A stretch of 64,000 nucleotides of DNA from Breoghania sp037026715 (GTDB taxonomy: Bacteria; Pseudomonadota; Alphaproteobacteria; Rhizobiales; Stappiaceae), in NCBI RefSeq assembly GCF_037026715.1, contig NZ_JBANCG010000005.1:421306-485305 (forward strand), given 5' to 3'. Shown here piece after piece: positions 19,010-28,071 of this stretch (position 1 is the first letter of the stretch; every line of letters begins with the position of its first letter). Made by a program: the position numbers and the translations under genes. The notes under the pieces were generated by a model. It had not been told where the DNA came from. It searched no databases and worked only from the letters and a program-made list of their open reading frames with translations.

Positions 19010-19399
19010 GCCTCGAATATTTACTCACATTGATTGAGAAATTGAGCGGCGGCGTGTGGCTCGGATCTGACGGACTGCGCGCTGCCCACATCTCAGGCAA
19101 CTTCATCTTTTTTCGGGAATCTCTTGCTTGAAATGGGCTTTTACCAGCTCACTCTCGCGCAGCCTTATGCAGCCGCGCCAGAAGGGGCAGCGACATAGCC
19201 CAAAGCCAGGGCGCAATTTCCATCATTAAGGGTGGGATGAAAAAGATACAGCGTCGCAAGACGGCCGAGGGCCGGAGGACATGCCCCCAATCCGGCAGAC
19301 AGATGGGCCACCGGTACCGCGCCTCCACCGAGCGCGCCGCAACTGCGACAATGCGGGGAGGGTTACGGCGATAATCCGCCGCGCGGCGATGGCCGGCGC
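19010..19399. other. Gene-free stretch downstream of the small RNA
   Basis: About 390 bases between the small RNA terminator and the end of the DUF1467 gene. No coding frame, repeat or hairpin with a T-run stands out. Confidence 0.4.
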
Positions 19400-19684
19400 T
19401 CAGCTGTAGCTTTCGCTCGTGAAGCCAACCGGCATCGGGATGTCGTCCAGCGTCAGACCGGAATAGGTGATGACCCAGTAGACGGCAGCCGTCACCACCG
19501 CAGCGACGACCGTCGTGGCAAACACCTTGCGCAGCATCAGCGGACGACTCGGCGCCCCCGGCATGGAGCCTGGTTCAATCCGGTCGCCCGCCTCCTCCTG
19601 GCTCCGCACGCCGAAGGGGAGCACCGCAAACAGCACCACCCACCAGATAATGAAATAGATCGCGAGCCAGCTCACGAAGCCCAT
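19400..19684 (-). CDS. DUF1467 family membrane protein
   Basis: A 94-residue protein with two predicted membrane helices: residues about 4-26 (VSWLAIYFIIWWVVLFAVLP) and about 55-75 (VFATTVVAAVVTAAVYWVI). The connecting loop contains the conserved GVRSQEEAGDRIEPGSMPGAP motif of the DUF1467 family, an alphaproteobacterial family of unknown function. It follows mce with a 31-base gap, a neighbourhood widely conserved in rhizobia, between proS and the nuo operon tail. Confidence 0.85.
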   Translation of the reverse strand: MGFVSWLAIYFIIWWVVLFAVLPFGVRSQEEAGDRIEPGSMPGAPSRPLMLRKVFATTVVAAVVTAAVYWVITYSGLTLDDIPMPVGFTSESYS

Positions 19685-19715
19685 CGCGCGTCCTCCCCCG
19701 AATTGCGTGCCGACC

Positions 19716-20120
19716 TCAGGCCTGCTCGAGCTCCGTCAACGTACCGCCAAAATCCTTCGGGTGAAGGAAGAGAACCGGCTTGCCGTGGGCGCCGATCTTC
19801 GGTTCGCCATCCCCCAGCACCCTCGCCCCTTTTTCCACCAGGCGGTCACGCGCATAGAGGATATCGTCCACCTCGTAGCAGACATGATGCATGCCGCCAT
19901 TCGGGTTCTTCTCAAGAAACTTCGCGATCGGAGAATTTTCACCGAGCGGCTCCAGCAGCTCTATCTTGGTGTTGGGCAATTCGATGAAGACTGTGGTGAC
20001 GCCGTGGTCCGGCTGGGGGGTCGCCTGGGATACGTGGGCCCCCAGCGTGTCTCGATAGATGGCGGTGGCCGCCTCAAGATCGGGAACCGCGATTGCCACG
20101 TGATTGAGACGTCCGATCAT
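19716..20120 (-). CDS. mce: Methylmalonyl-CoA epimerase
   Basis: This enzyme interconverts (S)- and (R)-methylmalonyl-CoA in propionyl-CoA use. It has the vicinal oxygen chelate (glyoxalase-like) fold. The N-terminal metal ligand lies in RLNHVAIAVPDLEAA, the central ones in GGMHHVCYEVDD, and the last Glu in GGTLTELEQA at the C-terminus. Start at 20120 (MIGRLNH) gives the standard 134 residues; the upstream frame to 20186 crosses an inverted repeat and is not family-like. It follows the RNase J gene by 153 bases. Confidence 0.93.
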   Translation of the reverse strand: MIGRLNHVAIAVPDLEAATAIYRDTLGAHVSQATPQPDHGVTTVFIELPNTKIELLEPLGENSPIAKFLEKNPNGGMHHVCYEVDDILYARDRLVEKGARVLGDGEPKIGAHGKPVLFLHPKDFGGTLTELEQA

Positions 20121-20185
20121 CTTCTTCAAATCTCCCAGATATTTCCCATTGCAAAGGCGGCCTGTCGCGCCCTCCCGGCACGACA

Positions 20186-20236
20186 ATGCCCCCGCAGCAC
20201 CGGCGGTTCAAGAGAACGAGAGTGCTGCGGGGGCAT
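20186..20236. repeat. Perfect 15-bp inverted repeat between rnj and mce
   Basis: The arms are ATGCCCCCGCAGCAC (20186-20200) and its exact complement GTGCTGCGGGGGCAT (20222-20236), separated by 21 bases. It lies in the 153-base gap after the rnj stop. On either strand it would form a very stable hairpin. There is no T-run after it, so it looks more like an RNA-processing or mRNA-stability element, or a factor-dependent terminator, than a classic terminator. Confidence 0.7.
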
Positions 20237-20273
20237 GTTGCTGCGAAAGTCGAAGTGTCGGCGATGCGGCGGA

Positions 20274-21941
20274 TCAGTCGATCACGCTGACAAGAACCTT
20301 GCACACGGGCTTCTTGCCCCAGCGCTGAAGGACTGCGGCGCGCGCCGCCCTGCGGGCCGCCTCGCGCACAAGCTCCGGGTCGCGTCTGCGCTTGCGCGGA
20401 ATGCTCTCCACGGCCTCTTCGATGGCGTCGACGACAATGTCCTCGAAGTCATCCCCCTCGCCGTCTGCATCCGGCAGACCCAGAACGGCGGCTTCGGGAT
20501 CTGCAACGAAATTGCCGGAGCGATCCAGCACCACACTGGCAATCACAACACCTGCAAAGCTCAGCCGGCGACGCTCCGCAACGCCGGAGACTTCCGGATC
20601 GAGAAGCATGTTGCCGTCCTTGACGAGGCGACCCGCCGGCACCTCGTCGATCGCCTCAGGCTTGCCTGGCGCGAGACGCAGCATGGTCCCGTTGTAGCCG
20701 ACGAGCACCTTCTCCACGCCCTGCTTGCGGGCGAAACGCGCGTGGGCGGCCAGATGCATGGGCTCGCCGTGGACGGGAACCGCGATCTTCGGCCGGATGA
20801 GCCCGTAAAGCTCCTGCATCTCGCCAAGCCGGGGATGTCCGGAGACGTGCACCAGCCCGTCCCGGTCGGTAACGACGTTGATGCCCTCGGAGACCAGACT
20901 GTTGATGATCGCGTTCACCGCCCGCTCGTTGCCCGGAATCGTGCGGGAAGAAAAAATCACCATGTCGCCGGCGTTGAGCGTGATGGAACGGTGATCGTCG
21001 CCTGCGATGCGGGCGAGCGCCGCCCGCGCCTCCCCCTGGCTGCCGGTGCACAGCGCCAGAACCTTGTCGCGCGGCAGGTAACCGTAAGCCTCCTCGTCGA
21101 GGAACGGCTTGACGCCCTCCATGTAGCCGAGCTCCGTCGCCACATCGAGGGTTCGCTTCATCGCACGACCGATCACCACAACGTCCCGGTCGCATTCTTC
21201 CGCAGCCAGCGCCACGGACTTCAGCCGCGCCACATTGGAAGCGAAGGTCGTCACAGCCACGCGGTGCGGAGCGCCCCGGATGATCTCGGCCAGCGCCTTT
21301 GCGACATCGGCTTCGCTCGGGCTCACCCCCTCGCGAACGGCGTTGGTGGAATCGCTTACCAGCGCCAGCACCCCTTCGCTGCCGATCTCACCCAGCCGCT
21401 TCAGATCGATTGGCTTGCCGATGCCGGGCTGCGGGTCGATCTTCCAGTCGCCGGAATGCAGGACCGTACCGAGCTTCGTCCGGATTGCAAGCGCAGTCGG
21501 CTCCGGAATGGAATGAGACATGGCGACGAGTTCGACGTCGAACGGGCCGATTTCCAGCCGTGCCCCCTGCTCGACCACATTCACCGGAATGTTAAGTCCG
21601 CCATGCCCGTAAACCTTGGCCTGAAGCAGGCCCGCGGTGAACGGGGTCATGTAAAGCGGCGCTTCGAGGCGCGGCCAGAGATCCATCAGCGCACCGTAAT
21701 GATCCTCGTGCGCATGCGTGATGACGATGCCGGCGAGATTCTTCCGTTCCGCCTCGATGAAGCGGATATCGGGAAAGACGAGATCGACGCCCGGCAGATC
21801 GGGTCCGGCGAAACTGACGCCGCAGTCGACCATCAGCCATGTGCGCGACTTGGCAGGACCAAAGCCGTAGAGCCCCATGTTCATGCCGATCTCGCCGACG
21901 CCGCCCAGCGGACAGAACACCAGTTCGGCAGTATCGGTCAT
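20274..21941 (-). CDS. rnj: Ribonuclease J
   Basis: RNase J is a metallo-beta-lactamase fold ribonuclease with endo- and 5'-exonuclease activity. The zinc motif HAHEDH is at residues 76-81 (VITHAHEDHYGAL). The beta-CASP region follows, and the motif PVHGEPMHLAAHARFA near residue 390 is typical. The C-terminal part (RRRDPELVREAARRAARAAV) matches the RNase J tail. Start at 21941 (MTDTAELVFCPLGGVGEIGM) gives 555 residues; the ATG overlaps the birA stop by four bases. The order nuoN-birA-rnj-mce is the rhizobial one. Confidence 0.94.
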   Translation of the reverse strand: MTDTAELVFCPLGGVGEIGMNMGLYGFGPAKSRTWLMVDCGVSFAGPDLPGVDLVFPDIRFIEAERKNLAGIVITHAHEDHYGALMDLWPRLEAPLYMTPFTAGLLQAKVYGHGGLNIPVNVVEQGARLEIGPFDVELVAMSHSIPEPTALAIRTKLGTVLHSGDWKIDPQPGIGKPIDLKRLGEIGSEGVLALVSDSTNAVREGVSPSEADVAKALAEIIRGAPHRVAVTTFASNVARLKSVALAAEECDRDVVVIGRAMKRTLDVATELGYMEGVKPFLDEEAYGYLPRDKVLALCTGSQGEARAALARIAGDDHRSITLNAGDMVIFSSRTIPGNERAVNAIINSLVSEGINVVTDRDGLVHVSGHPRLGEMQELYGLIRPKIAVPVHGEPMHLAAHARFARKQGVEKVLVGYNGTMLRLAPGKPEAIDEVPAGRLVKDGNMLLDPEVSGVAERRRLSFAGVVIASVVLDRSGNFVADPEAAVLGLPDADGEGDDFEDIVVDAIEEAVESIPRKRRRDPELVREAARRAARAAVLQRWGKKPVCKVLVSVID

Positions 21942-22726
21942 GTACTCTCCTTGTTTCGGCCCGAGGCGTTGTCGAAAAACACGTCGCCGGCGGAAATCGT
22001 CATCGTACCGGAGCTTGTCTCCAGAAGAAGCTGGCCGTCCTCGTCGAGCGCCCTGAAAATGCCCTCGATCTCGCGGTCCGGCAGGCGCACTGTTACCGGA
22101 CCACCGAGCCCGACGCAACGCTTCAACCAAGACGCCCTGATCGCGCCGAAGCCCTCACCCGCACGCCATTCGTCCAGACGCGAGGCCATCGCTGCGGCAA
22201 GAAAGCTCAACATCGTGTCAGGCGCGACGCGATATCCCAGCGCAGCCAGATCGATCGTCGGATAAAGCGCCGAACCGGGATGGTGGCTGCAGTTGACGCC
22301 GAACCCGGCGACGACCGCAAGGCGCCCGTCAGCCATCGTCTCCGACTCAAGCAGGATACCGGAGATCTTGGCGCCCTCGATCAGAAGATCGTTGGGCCAC
22401 TTGATGGACACCCATCCGAGCCGCCCGGTTGCAGCCTCCACCGCATCCGCAAGCGCGACGCAGCACAGCATCGGAAGATCGCCGAGCCGACGCGGCGGAC
22501 AGGGATCGATGAGCAGAACCGACGCGTAGAGGTTGCCACCCTCGGAAACCCAGGTGCGCCCCCGGCGTCCGCGGCCAGCCATCTGCCGCGAGGCCGTGAA
22601 CCATATACGGCCGGGATCCCCTGCCCTCGCCGCCTCGATGGCCTCTACATTCGTCGAGCCCACCACCTCCGCATGTCTGCGCCTGAAGCCAGGCGCAGCA
22701 GCGATGACGTCCACATCGTTCGGCAA
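21938..22726 (-). CDS. birA: Biotin--[acetyl-CoA-carboxylase] ligase
   Basis: BirA attaches biotin to the carrier protein of acetyl-CoA carboxylase. The catalytic domain is complete: the VVGSTNVEA start, the biotinyl-5'-AMP loop GRGRRGRTWVSEGGNLYASV and the SIKWPNDLLIEGAKISGILLE lysine motif. The N-terminal helix-turn-helix of the E. coli repressor type is absent, so this is the ligase-only form. No ATG fits well. A TTG at 22726, seven bases after the nuoN stop and preceded by a GAGG ribosome-binding site, gives 262 residues. The ATG at 22819 would add an unlikely Ser-rich leader inside nuoN. Its stop overlaps the rnj start. Confidence 0.9.
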   Translation of the reverse strand: MPNDVDVIAAAPGFRRRHAEVVGSTNVEAIEAARAGDPGRIWFTASRQMAGRGRRGRTWVSEGGNLYASVLLIDPCPPRRLGDLPMLCCVALADAVEAATGRLGWVSIKWPNDLLIEGAKISGILLESETMADGRLAVVAGFGVNCSHHPGSALYPTIDLAALGYRVAPDTMLSFLAAAMASRLDEWRAGEGFGAIRASWLKRCVGLGGPVTVRLPDREIEGIFRALDEDGQLLLETSSGTMTISAGDVFFDNASGRNKEST

Positions 22727-22733
22727 TGCGACC

Positions 22734-24176
22734 TCAGAAGAAGGTCTTGGCGGCAGTGCCCGCAGCACCAACGAGCGGACCGGCAATAGCGACGAAGAAG
22801 ATGACGAAGATGCCGGCAAGGCCGAGCACCACTTTCAGCTCGCCGGGCATGGGCACGAAGCCCGCGGCCGGCTCGTCGAAATACATCACCTTGACGATGC
22901 GCAGATAGTAGAAGGCGCTCACGACGCTCGTCAGCACACCGATCACCGCAAGGACATAGAACCCTGCCTCGACCGCTGCGAGGAACACGTAGAACTTGCC
23001 GAAAAATCCTGCCAGCGGCGGAATGCCGGCCAGCGAGAACATCAGCATCGCCAGCAGGAACGCCATCATCGGCTTGGTGCGGGAAAGGCCCGCAAGATCC
23101 GAGATCTCCTCCACCATGCCTTCCTTGCGCCGCATCGCAAGGATGCAGGCGAAGGTGCCGAGCGTCATCGCCAGATAGATCGACATGTAGACGATCACAC
23201 CGCGCACGCCCGCCTGGCTGCCGGCGACAAGGCCGACCAGCGCATAGCCCATATGACCGATGGAGGAATAGGCCATCAGACGCTTGATGTTCTTCTGGCC
23301 GATCGCGGCAAACGCACCGAGCACCATCGAAGCGATGGAGACGAAGACGACGACCTGTTGCCACTCCATCGCAACCGGCTCAAAGGCGGTGATGACGACA
23401 CGGGTGATCATCGCCATGGCGGCGATCTTCGGCGCGGCCGCGAAATAGGCGGTCACCGGGGTCGGCGCGCCTTCATAGACATCCGGCGTCCACATGTGGA
23501 ACGGAACGGCGGAAATCTTGAAGACCATACCGGCGAGCATGAAAACGAGGCCGAAGGTCAGCCCGAGCGAGCCGCCATGCAGCGCCAGCGTTTCCGCGAT
23601 CGCGGTAAAGCTCGTCTGGCCGGTGAATCCGTAGACCAGAGACATGCCATAAAGCAGCATGCCGGAGGAAAGCGCACCGAGGACGAAATACTTCAGGCCC
23701 GCCTCCGTGGAGCGCACGGAATCACGATTGATCGAGGCCACCACATAGAGCGAGAGGCTCATGAGTTCGAGGCCGAGATAGACCGCGATCAGATCATTGG
23801 CCGAGATGATGAGCATCATCCCCAGCGTGCCGAGCACGATCAAAACCGGATACTCGAACCGCTCGAACTTTTCCGCCCGACCGTAGGCCACCGACATGGC
23901 GATGGCGAAGCCGGAACCGATCAGCGTGAGTATCTTCAGGTAGCGCGCGAACGCGTCCTGAACGAAGGCGCCGCCGAAGGTGGCCCCTTCGGCTGGCATG
24001 AACAACAGCACAAGGGCGGCGAGCGCCACCAGCGCCGCGGACATTCCGGTCACGGCGGGCGTCGCCCGCTCGCCGCCGAAAGCGCCGATCATCAGCAGGA
24101 CCAAGGCACCGATGGCCAGGAACATTTCCGGCAGCGCCGGCATCAGATCGGGCATGAGAGTGAGCTCAGGCTGCAT
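22734..24176 (-). CDS. nuoN: NADH-quinone oxidoreductase subunit N
   Basis: NuoN is one of three antiporter-like membrane subunits of complex I (Nqo14, ND2). The 480-residue protein has about 14 membrane helices. The conserved Lys and His positions lie in helices such as the one ending GAFAAIGQKNIKRLMAYSSIGHMGY. It is the last nuo gene; birA follows after seven bases. Confidence 0.96.
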   Translation of the reverse strand: MQPELTLMPDLMPALPEMFLAIGALVLLMIGAFGGERATPAVTGMSAALVALAALVLLFMPAEGATFGGAFVQDAFARYLKILTLIGSGFAIAMSVAYGRAEKFERFEYPVLIVLGTLGMMLIISANDLIAVYLGLELMSLSLYVVASINRDSVRSTEAGLKYFVLGALSSGMLLYGMSLVYGFTGQTSFTAIAETLALHGGSLGLTFGLVFMLAGMVFKISAVPFHMWTPDVYEGAPTPVTAYFAAAPKIAAMAMITRVVITAFEPVAMEWQQVVVFVSIASMVLGAFAAIGQKNIKRLMAYSSIGHMGYALVGLVAGSQAGVRGVIVYMSIYLAMTLGTFACILAMRRKEGMVEEISDLAGLSRTKPMMAFLLAMLMFSLAGIPPLAGFFGKFYVFLAAVEAGFYVLAVIGVLTSVVSAFYYLRIVKVMYFDEPAAGFVPMPGELKVVLGLAGIFVIFFVAIAGPLVGAAGTAAKTFF

Positions 24177-24188
24177 CGCGGGTCTGCT

Positions 24189-25706
24189 CTACTGCACCAC
24201 GACGAGCGCGGCGGTCTTCTGGGCCGTCTCAATCGCTGCGTGGTAGTTGGTGATCAGATGGTCGACCGAGGCGGCCGTCACGTCGAGGATCGGTGCCGGA
24301 TAGAAGCCGAACAGGATCGTCAGCGCGATCAGCGGCACCAGAATGACCTTTTCCCGGGCGGAGAGGTCAAGGATCGACTTCAGGCTTTCCTTCTCCAGGG
24401 ATCCGAAGATGACCCGGCGATAAAGGAAGAGTGCGTAGGCCGCCGACAGGATGACGCCGGTCGCAGCGAACGTCGCGACCCAGGTGTTGGTCTCGAAGGC
24501 ACCCATCATCGTGAGGAATTCGCCGACGAACCCCGACGTGCCCGGCAGGCCGACATTCGCCATGGTGAAGATCATGAAGGCGACTGCATACCAGGGCATC
24601 CGGTTGACGAGGCCGCCATAGGCCGCGATCTCGCGGGTATGCATCCGGTCGTAGATGACGCCCACGCACAGGAACAGCGCGCCGGAGACGATGCCGTGGG
24701 AGAGCATCTGGAAGATGCCACCCTGCACGCCCTGCGTGGTCATGGTGAAGATGCCCATGGTCACGAAGCCCATGTGGGCGACGGAGGAATAGGCGATCAG
24801 CTTCTTCATGTCTTCCTGCGCCAGCGCCACGAACGAGGTGTAGACGATGGCGACGACCGACAATGTGAAGACGAAGGGCGCGAAATACTCAGACGCGAGC
24901 GGGAACATCGGCAGCGAGAACCGGAGGAAACCGTAACCGCCCATCTTCAGCAGAATGCCGGCCAGAATGACGGACCCCGCCGTGGGGGCCTCCACGTGCG
25001 CATCCGGCAACCAGGTGTGCACCGGCCACATCGGCATCTTGACCGCAAACGAGGCAAAGAAGGCGATCCACAACCAGAACTGCATCTCGGCGGAGAAGTG
25101 GTGCGTCATCAGCACCTCGATGTCCGTCGTGCCCGCGTCCCAGTACATCGCCAGAATCGCGACCAGCATCAGGAGCGAGCCGGTCAGCGTGTAGAGGAAG
25201 AACTTGAAGCTTGCATAGACGCGCCGCTTGCCGCCCCACACACCGATGATCAGGAACATCGGAATGAGACCGCCCTCGAAGAAGACGTAGAAGACCAGCA
25301 GATCGAGCGCACAGAAGACGCCGATCATCAGGGCTTCCAGAACGAGGAAGGCGATCATGTATTCCTTCACGCGCATCTGGACGGAATTCCAGCTCGCCAG
25401 GATGCAGAACGGCATGAGGAAGGTCGTGAGGATGACGAACAGCATGGAAATGCCGTCGACGCCCATCTTGTAGCCTATCTTGCCGTCGAGCCAGTCGACG
25501 CTGTCGACCATCTGGAAGCCGGGGTTCGAGGGATCGAAGCCGGCCCAGATGAACAGCGAGACGAGGAACGTGAAGCCCGTCGTCAACAGCGCCACCATGC
25601 GCATGTTGTTCTTTGCGGCGTCATCCTCCCCTTGGACGACGAGCACGAACAGCGCGCCTACAAGCGGCAGTACCGTGACGATTGTGAGCAGAGGCCAGTC
25701 GTTCAT
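24189..25706 (-). CDS. nuoM: NADH-quinone oxidoreductase subunit M
   Basis: NuoM (Nqo13, ND4) is an antiporter-like proton-pumping subunit of complex I. The 505-residue protein has the helix with conserved Glu (FFEGGLIPMFLIIGVWGG) and the loop helix region KMPMWPVHTWLPDAHVEAPT, followed by ALAQEDMKKLIAYSSVAHMG. Its ATG shares one base with the nuoL stop codon, and nuoN follows after 12 bases, so the three are co-translated. Confidence 0.97.
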   Translation of the reverse strand: MNDWPLLTIVTVLPLVGALFVLVVQGEDDAAKNNMRMVALLTTGFTFLVSLFIWAGFDPSNPGFQMVDSVDWLDGKIGYKMGVDGISMLFVILTTFLMPFCILASWNSVQMRVKEYMIAFLVLEALMIGVFCALDLLVFYVFFEGGLIPMFLIIGVWGGKRRVYASFKFFLYTLTGSLLMLVAILAMYWDAGTTDIEVLMTHHFSAEMQFWLWIAFFASFAVKMPMWPVHTWLPDAHVEAPTAGSVILAGILLKMGGYGFLRFSLPMFPLASEYFAPFVFTLSVVAIVYTSFVALAQEDMKKLIAYSSVAHMGFVTMGIFTMTTQGVQGGIFQMLSHGIVSGALFLCVGVIYDRMHTREIAAYGGLVNRMPWYAVAFMIFTMANVGLPGTSGFVGEFLTMMGAFETNTWVATFAATGVILSAAYALFLYRRVIFGSLEKESLKSILDLSAREKVILVPLIALTILFGFYPAPILDVTAASVDHLITNYHAAIETAQKTAALVVVQ

Positions 25707-27676
25707 CAGTGAGCTCCCCCGCCCGCGAACATGGTCCAGGTAACGAGTAGCGCAACGCCGATCAGCATGGCGAAGGCGTAGTGGTAGATGTAGCCGGTCT
25801 GGAGACGCACCACGCGGGCGGTGACGTCCTGAACCAGTGTCGAGATCCCGTCGGGGCCGAAGCCATCGATGACCGTGCCGTCACCCCGCTTCCACAGCAG
25901 CCGGCCGAGCTTCAGGGCCGGGCGCACGAACAGGAAATCGTAGAGCTCGTCGAAGTACCACTTGTTGAGCAGGAACTTGTAGAGCCCCTCGTGGCGCGCA
26001 GCCAGCCGCTTCGGCGCATCCGGCGCCTTGATGTAGAAGTACCAGGCGACCACGAGGCCGATCACCATCATGACGAAGGGCGACCACTTCACCCAAGCCG
26101 GAACGTGATGCATTTCCTCAAGCACGTGGTTTTCCGCCGACATGAACAGGGCAGACTTCCAGAATTCACCCTGCTCGTGGCCGACGAACACACCGGAGAA
26201 GGCGATACCGGCAACGAGCGCGCCGAGAGCCAGCACCAGAAGCGGGACGGTCATGATCGGGGGCGACTCGTGCACGTGCTTCATCACGTCGACGGAGGCC
26301 CGCGGCTTGCCGTGGAAGGTGAGGAAAATGAGGCGCCAGGAGTAGAACGACGTCATCAGCGCCGCGATCACCGTCATCCAGAAGGCGTACTGGGCGAACG
26401 GATTGTCGCCGACGAAGGCAGCTTCGATGATCGCGTCCTTGGAGAAGTAGCCGGCCGTCAGCGGGAAGCCGGTCAGCGCCAGCGTGCCGACGATCATCAT
26501 CCAGTAGGTGAGCGGGATGTGCTTCCTGAGGCCGCCCATCTTGCGCATGTCCTGCTCGTCGGAAACGGCATGGATGACCGAGCCCGCGCCCAGGAACAGC
26601 AGCGCCTTGAAGAAGGCGTGCGTGAAGAGGTGGAAGACGCCGACGCCATAGGCGCCGACACCGAGCGCCACGAACATGTATCCGAGCTGAGAGCAGGTCG
26701 AATAGGCGATGACGCGCTTGATGTCGGTCTGCACGAGGCCGATGGTGGCCGCGAAGAAGGCCGTGGTCCCGCCGATGAAGGTCACGAAGGTGAGCGCGGT
26801 GTGCGACAGTTCGAACAGCGGCGACAGGCGCGCCACCATGAACACGCCGGCCGTCACCATGGTGGCGGCATGGATCAGCGCGGAAACCGGCGTCGGGCCT
26901 TCCATGGCGTCCGGCAGCCAGGTGTGCAACAGGAACTGCGCCGACTTGCCCATGGCGCCCATGAACAGCAACAGGCAGACGACCGTCATCGCCGTCGCGG
27001 GCTCGTAGGGGTGCCCCAGGAAGGTGAGCACCGTCTCGCCGCCCTCGGCACCGCCTTCGACGAACCCTTGGGCGTTGGCGAAGATCGTCGCGAAATTGAC
27101 GCTGTCGAAGAGATAGTAGATGCCGAAGATGCCCAGCAGGAAGCCGAAGTCGCCGATGCGGTTGACCACGAAGGCCTTCATGGCAGCCGCATTCGCGGAC
27201 GGGCGCTGATACCAGAAGCCGATCAGCAGGTAGGAGGCAAGGCCGACGCCTTCCCAGCCGAAGAACATCTGAACCAGATTGTCGGCGGTCACCAGCGTCA
27301 GCATGGCGAAGGTGAAGAGCGAGAGATAGGCGAAGAACCGCGACTTATGCGGATCATGGTGCATGTAGCCGATCGAATAGACATGCACGAGCGCCGACAC
27401 CGTGTTCACGACCACCAGCATGACGGCGGTGAGCGTGTCGACCCGGATGGCCCATTGCACGTCGAGCGCACCGGAGACGATCCAGGTGGCGATCGGAACG
27501 ATCTGCGTTTCGCCGTCGCCCAGACCGACGGAGATGAAAGCGACCCAGGACAGGACCGCCGCGATAATCAGGAAGCCGCTGGTGACGTATTCCGACGCCT
27601 TGGCGCCGATAACCCGACCGAAGATGCCCGCAACCAGGAAGCCCAGGAGCGGCAGCAGGACAATTGCCGTGTACAT
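25706..27676 (-). CDS. nuoL: NADH-quinone oxidoreductase subunit L
   Basis: NuoL (Nqo12, ND5) is the distal antiporter-like subunit of complex I. At 656 residues it carries about 16 membrane helices plus the long lateral helix in its C-terminal part. Conserved segments are seen: MFFGWEGVGLASYLLIGFWY, KSAQFLLHTWLPDAMEGPTP and GLVQTDIKRVIAYSTCSQLG. It lies between nuoK and nuoM. Confidence 0.97.
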   Translation of the reverse strand: MYTAIVLLPLLGFLVAGIFGRVIGAKASEYVTSGFLIIAAVLSWVAFISVGLGDGETQIVPIATWIVSGALDVQWAIRVDTLTAVMLVVVNTVSALVHVYSIGYMHHDPHKSRFFAYLSLFTFAMLTLVTADNLVQMFFGWEGVGLASYLLIGFWYQRPSANAAAMKAFVVNRIGDFGFLLGIFGIYYLFDSVNFATIFANAQGFVEGGAEGGETVLTFLGHPYEPATAMTVVCLLLFMGAMGKSAQFLLHTWLPDAMEGPTPVSALIHAATMVTAGVFMVARLSPLFELSHTALTFVTFIGGTTAFFAATIGLVQTDIKRVIAYSTCSQLGYMFVALGVGAYGVGVFHLFTHAFFKALLFLGAGSVIHAVSDEQDMRKMGGLRKHIPLTYWMMIVGTLALTGFPLTAGYFSKDAIIEAAFVGDNPFAQYAFWMTVIAALMTSFYSWRLIFLTFHGKPRASVDVMKHVHESPPIMTVPLLVLALGALVAGIAFSGVFVGHEQGEFWKSALFMSAENHVLEEMHHVPAWVKWSPFVMMVIGLVVAWYFYIKAPDAPKRLAARHEGLYKFLLNKWYFDELYDFLFVRPALKLGRLLWKRGDGTVIDGFGPDGISTLVQDVTARVVRLQTGYIYHYAFAMLIGVALLVTWTMFAGGGAH

Positions 27677-27682
27677 GCCGCG

Positions 27683-27991
27683 TCAGCCTTTCATCACATT
27701 GATGTCTTCCACCGCGATGGAGCCGCGGTTGCGGAAGAACACGACGAGGATTGCAAGCCCGATTGCAGCTTCCGCAGCCGCAACGGTGAGCACGAGAAGA
27801 GCGAAGATCTGGCCGACCAGATCACCCAGGTAGTGGGAGAACGCCACGAGGTTGAGGTTCACGGCCAGAAGCAGCAGTTCCACAGACATCAAGATGATGA
27901 TGACGTTCTTGCGGTTCAGGAAGATGCCGAACACGCCGAGCGTGAACAGGATCGCTGCAACGGAAAGATAGTGTGACAGTCCGATTTCCAT
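27683..27991 (-). CDS. nuoK: NADH-quinone oxidoreductase subunit K
   Basis: NuoK (Nqo11, ND4L) is a small complex I membrane subunit with three helices. The 102-residue sequence has two intramembrane glutamates, in LMSVELLLLAVNLNLVAF and in LTVAAAEAAIGLAILVVFFR, which are part of the proton path. It ends six bases before nuoL. Confidence 0.97.
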   Translation of the reverse strand: MEIGLSHYLSVAAILFTLGVFGIFLNRKNVIIILMSVELLLLAVNLNLVAFSHYLGDLVGQIFALLVLTVAAAEAAIGLAILVVFFRNRGSIAVEDINVMKG

Positions 27992-28071
27992 TGTCTTCGC
28001 CCTGACGGTGATCCGTCCCTCTTTGATTTCTTCGTGTCCGGCGACCGTGATCGCCGCATGTCATGAATGTC

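Noticed and set aside
19707..22265. Plus-strand open frame of 852 codons across mce, rnj and birA
   Set aside because: Antisense to three recognised genes and reads through the inverted repeat at 20186-20236.
22533..25712. Plus-strand open frame of 1059 codons across nuoN and nuoM
   Set aside because: It is antisense to well-supported complex I genes and has the His/Arg/Glu-rich composition typical of the shadow frame of GC-rich membrane genes. No ribosome-binding site or family match.
25781..27976. Plus-strand open frame of 731 codons across nuoL and nuoK
   Set aside because: Antisense shadow of nuoL with the same biased composition; no known fold.
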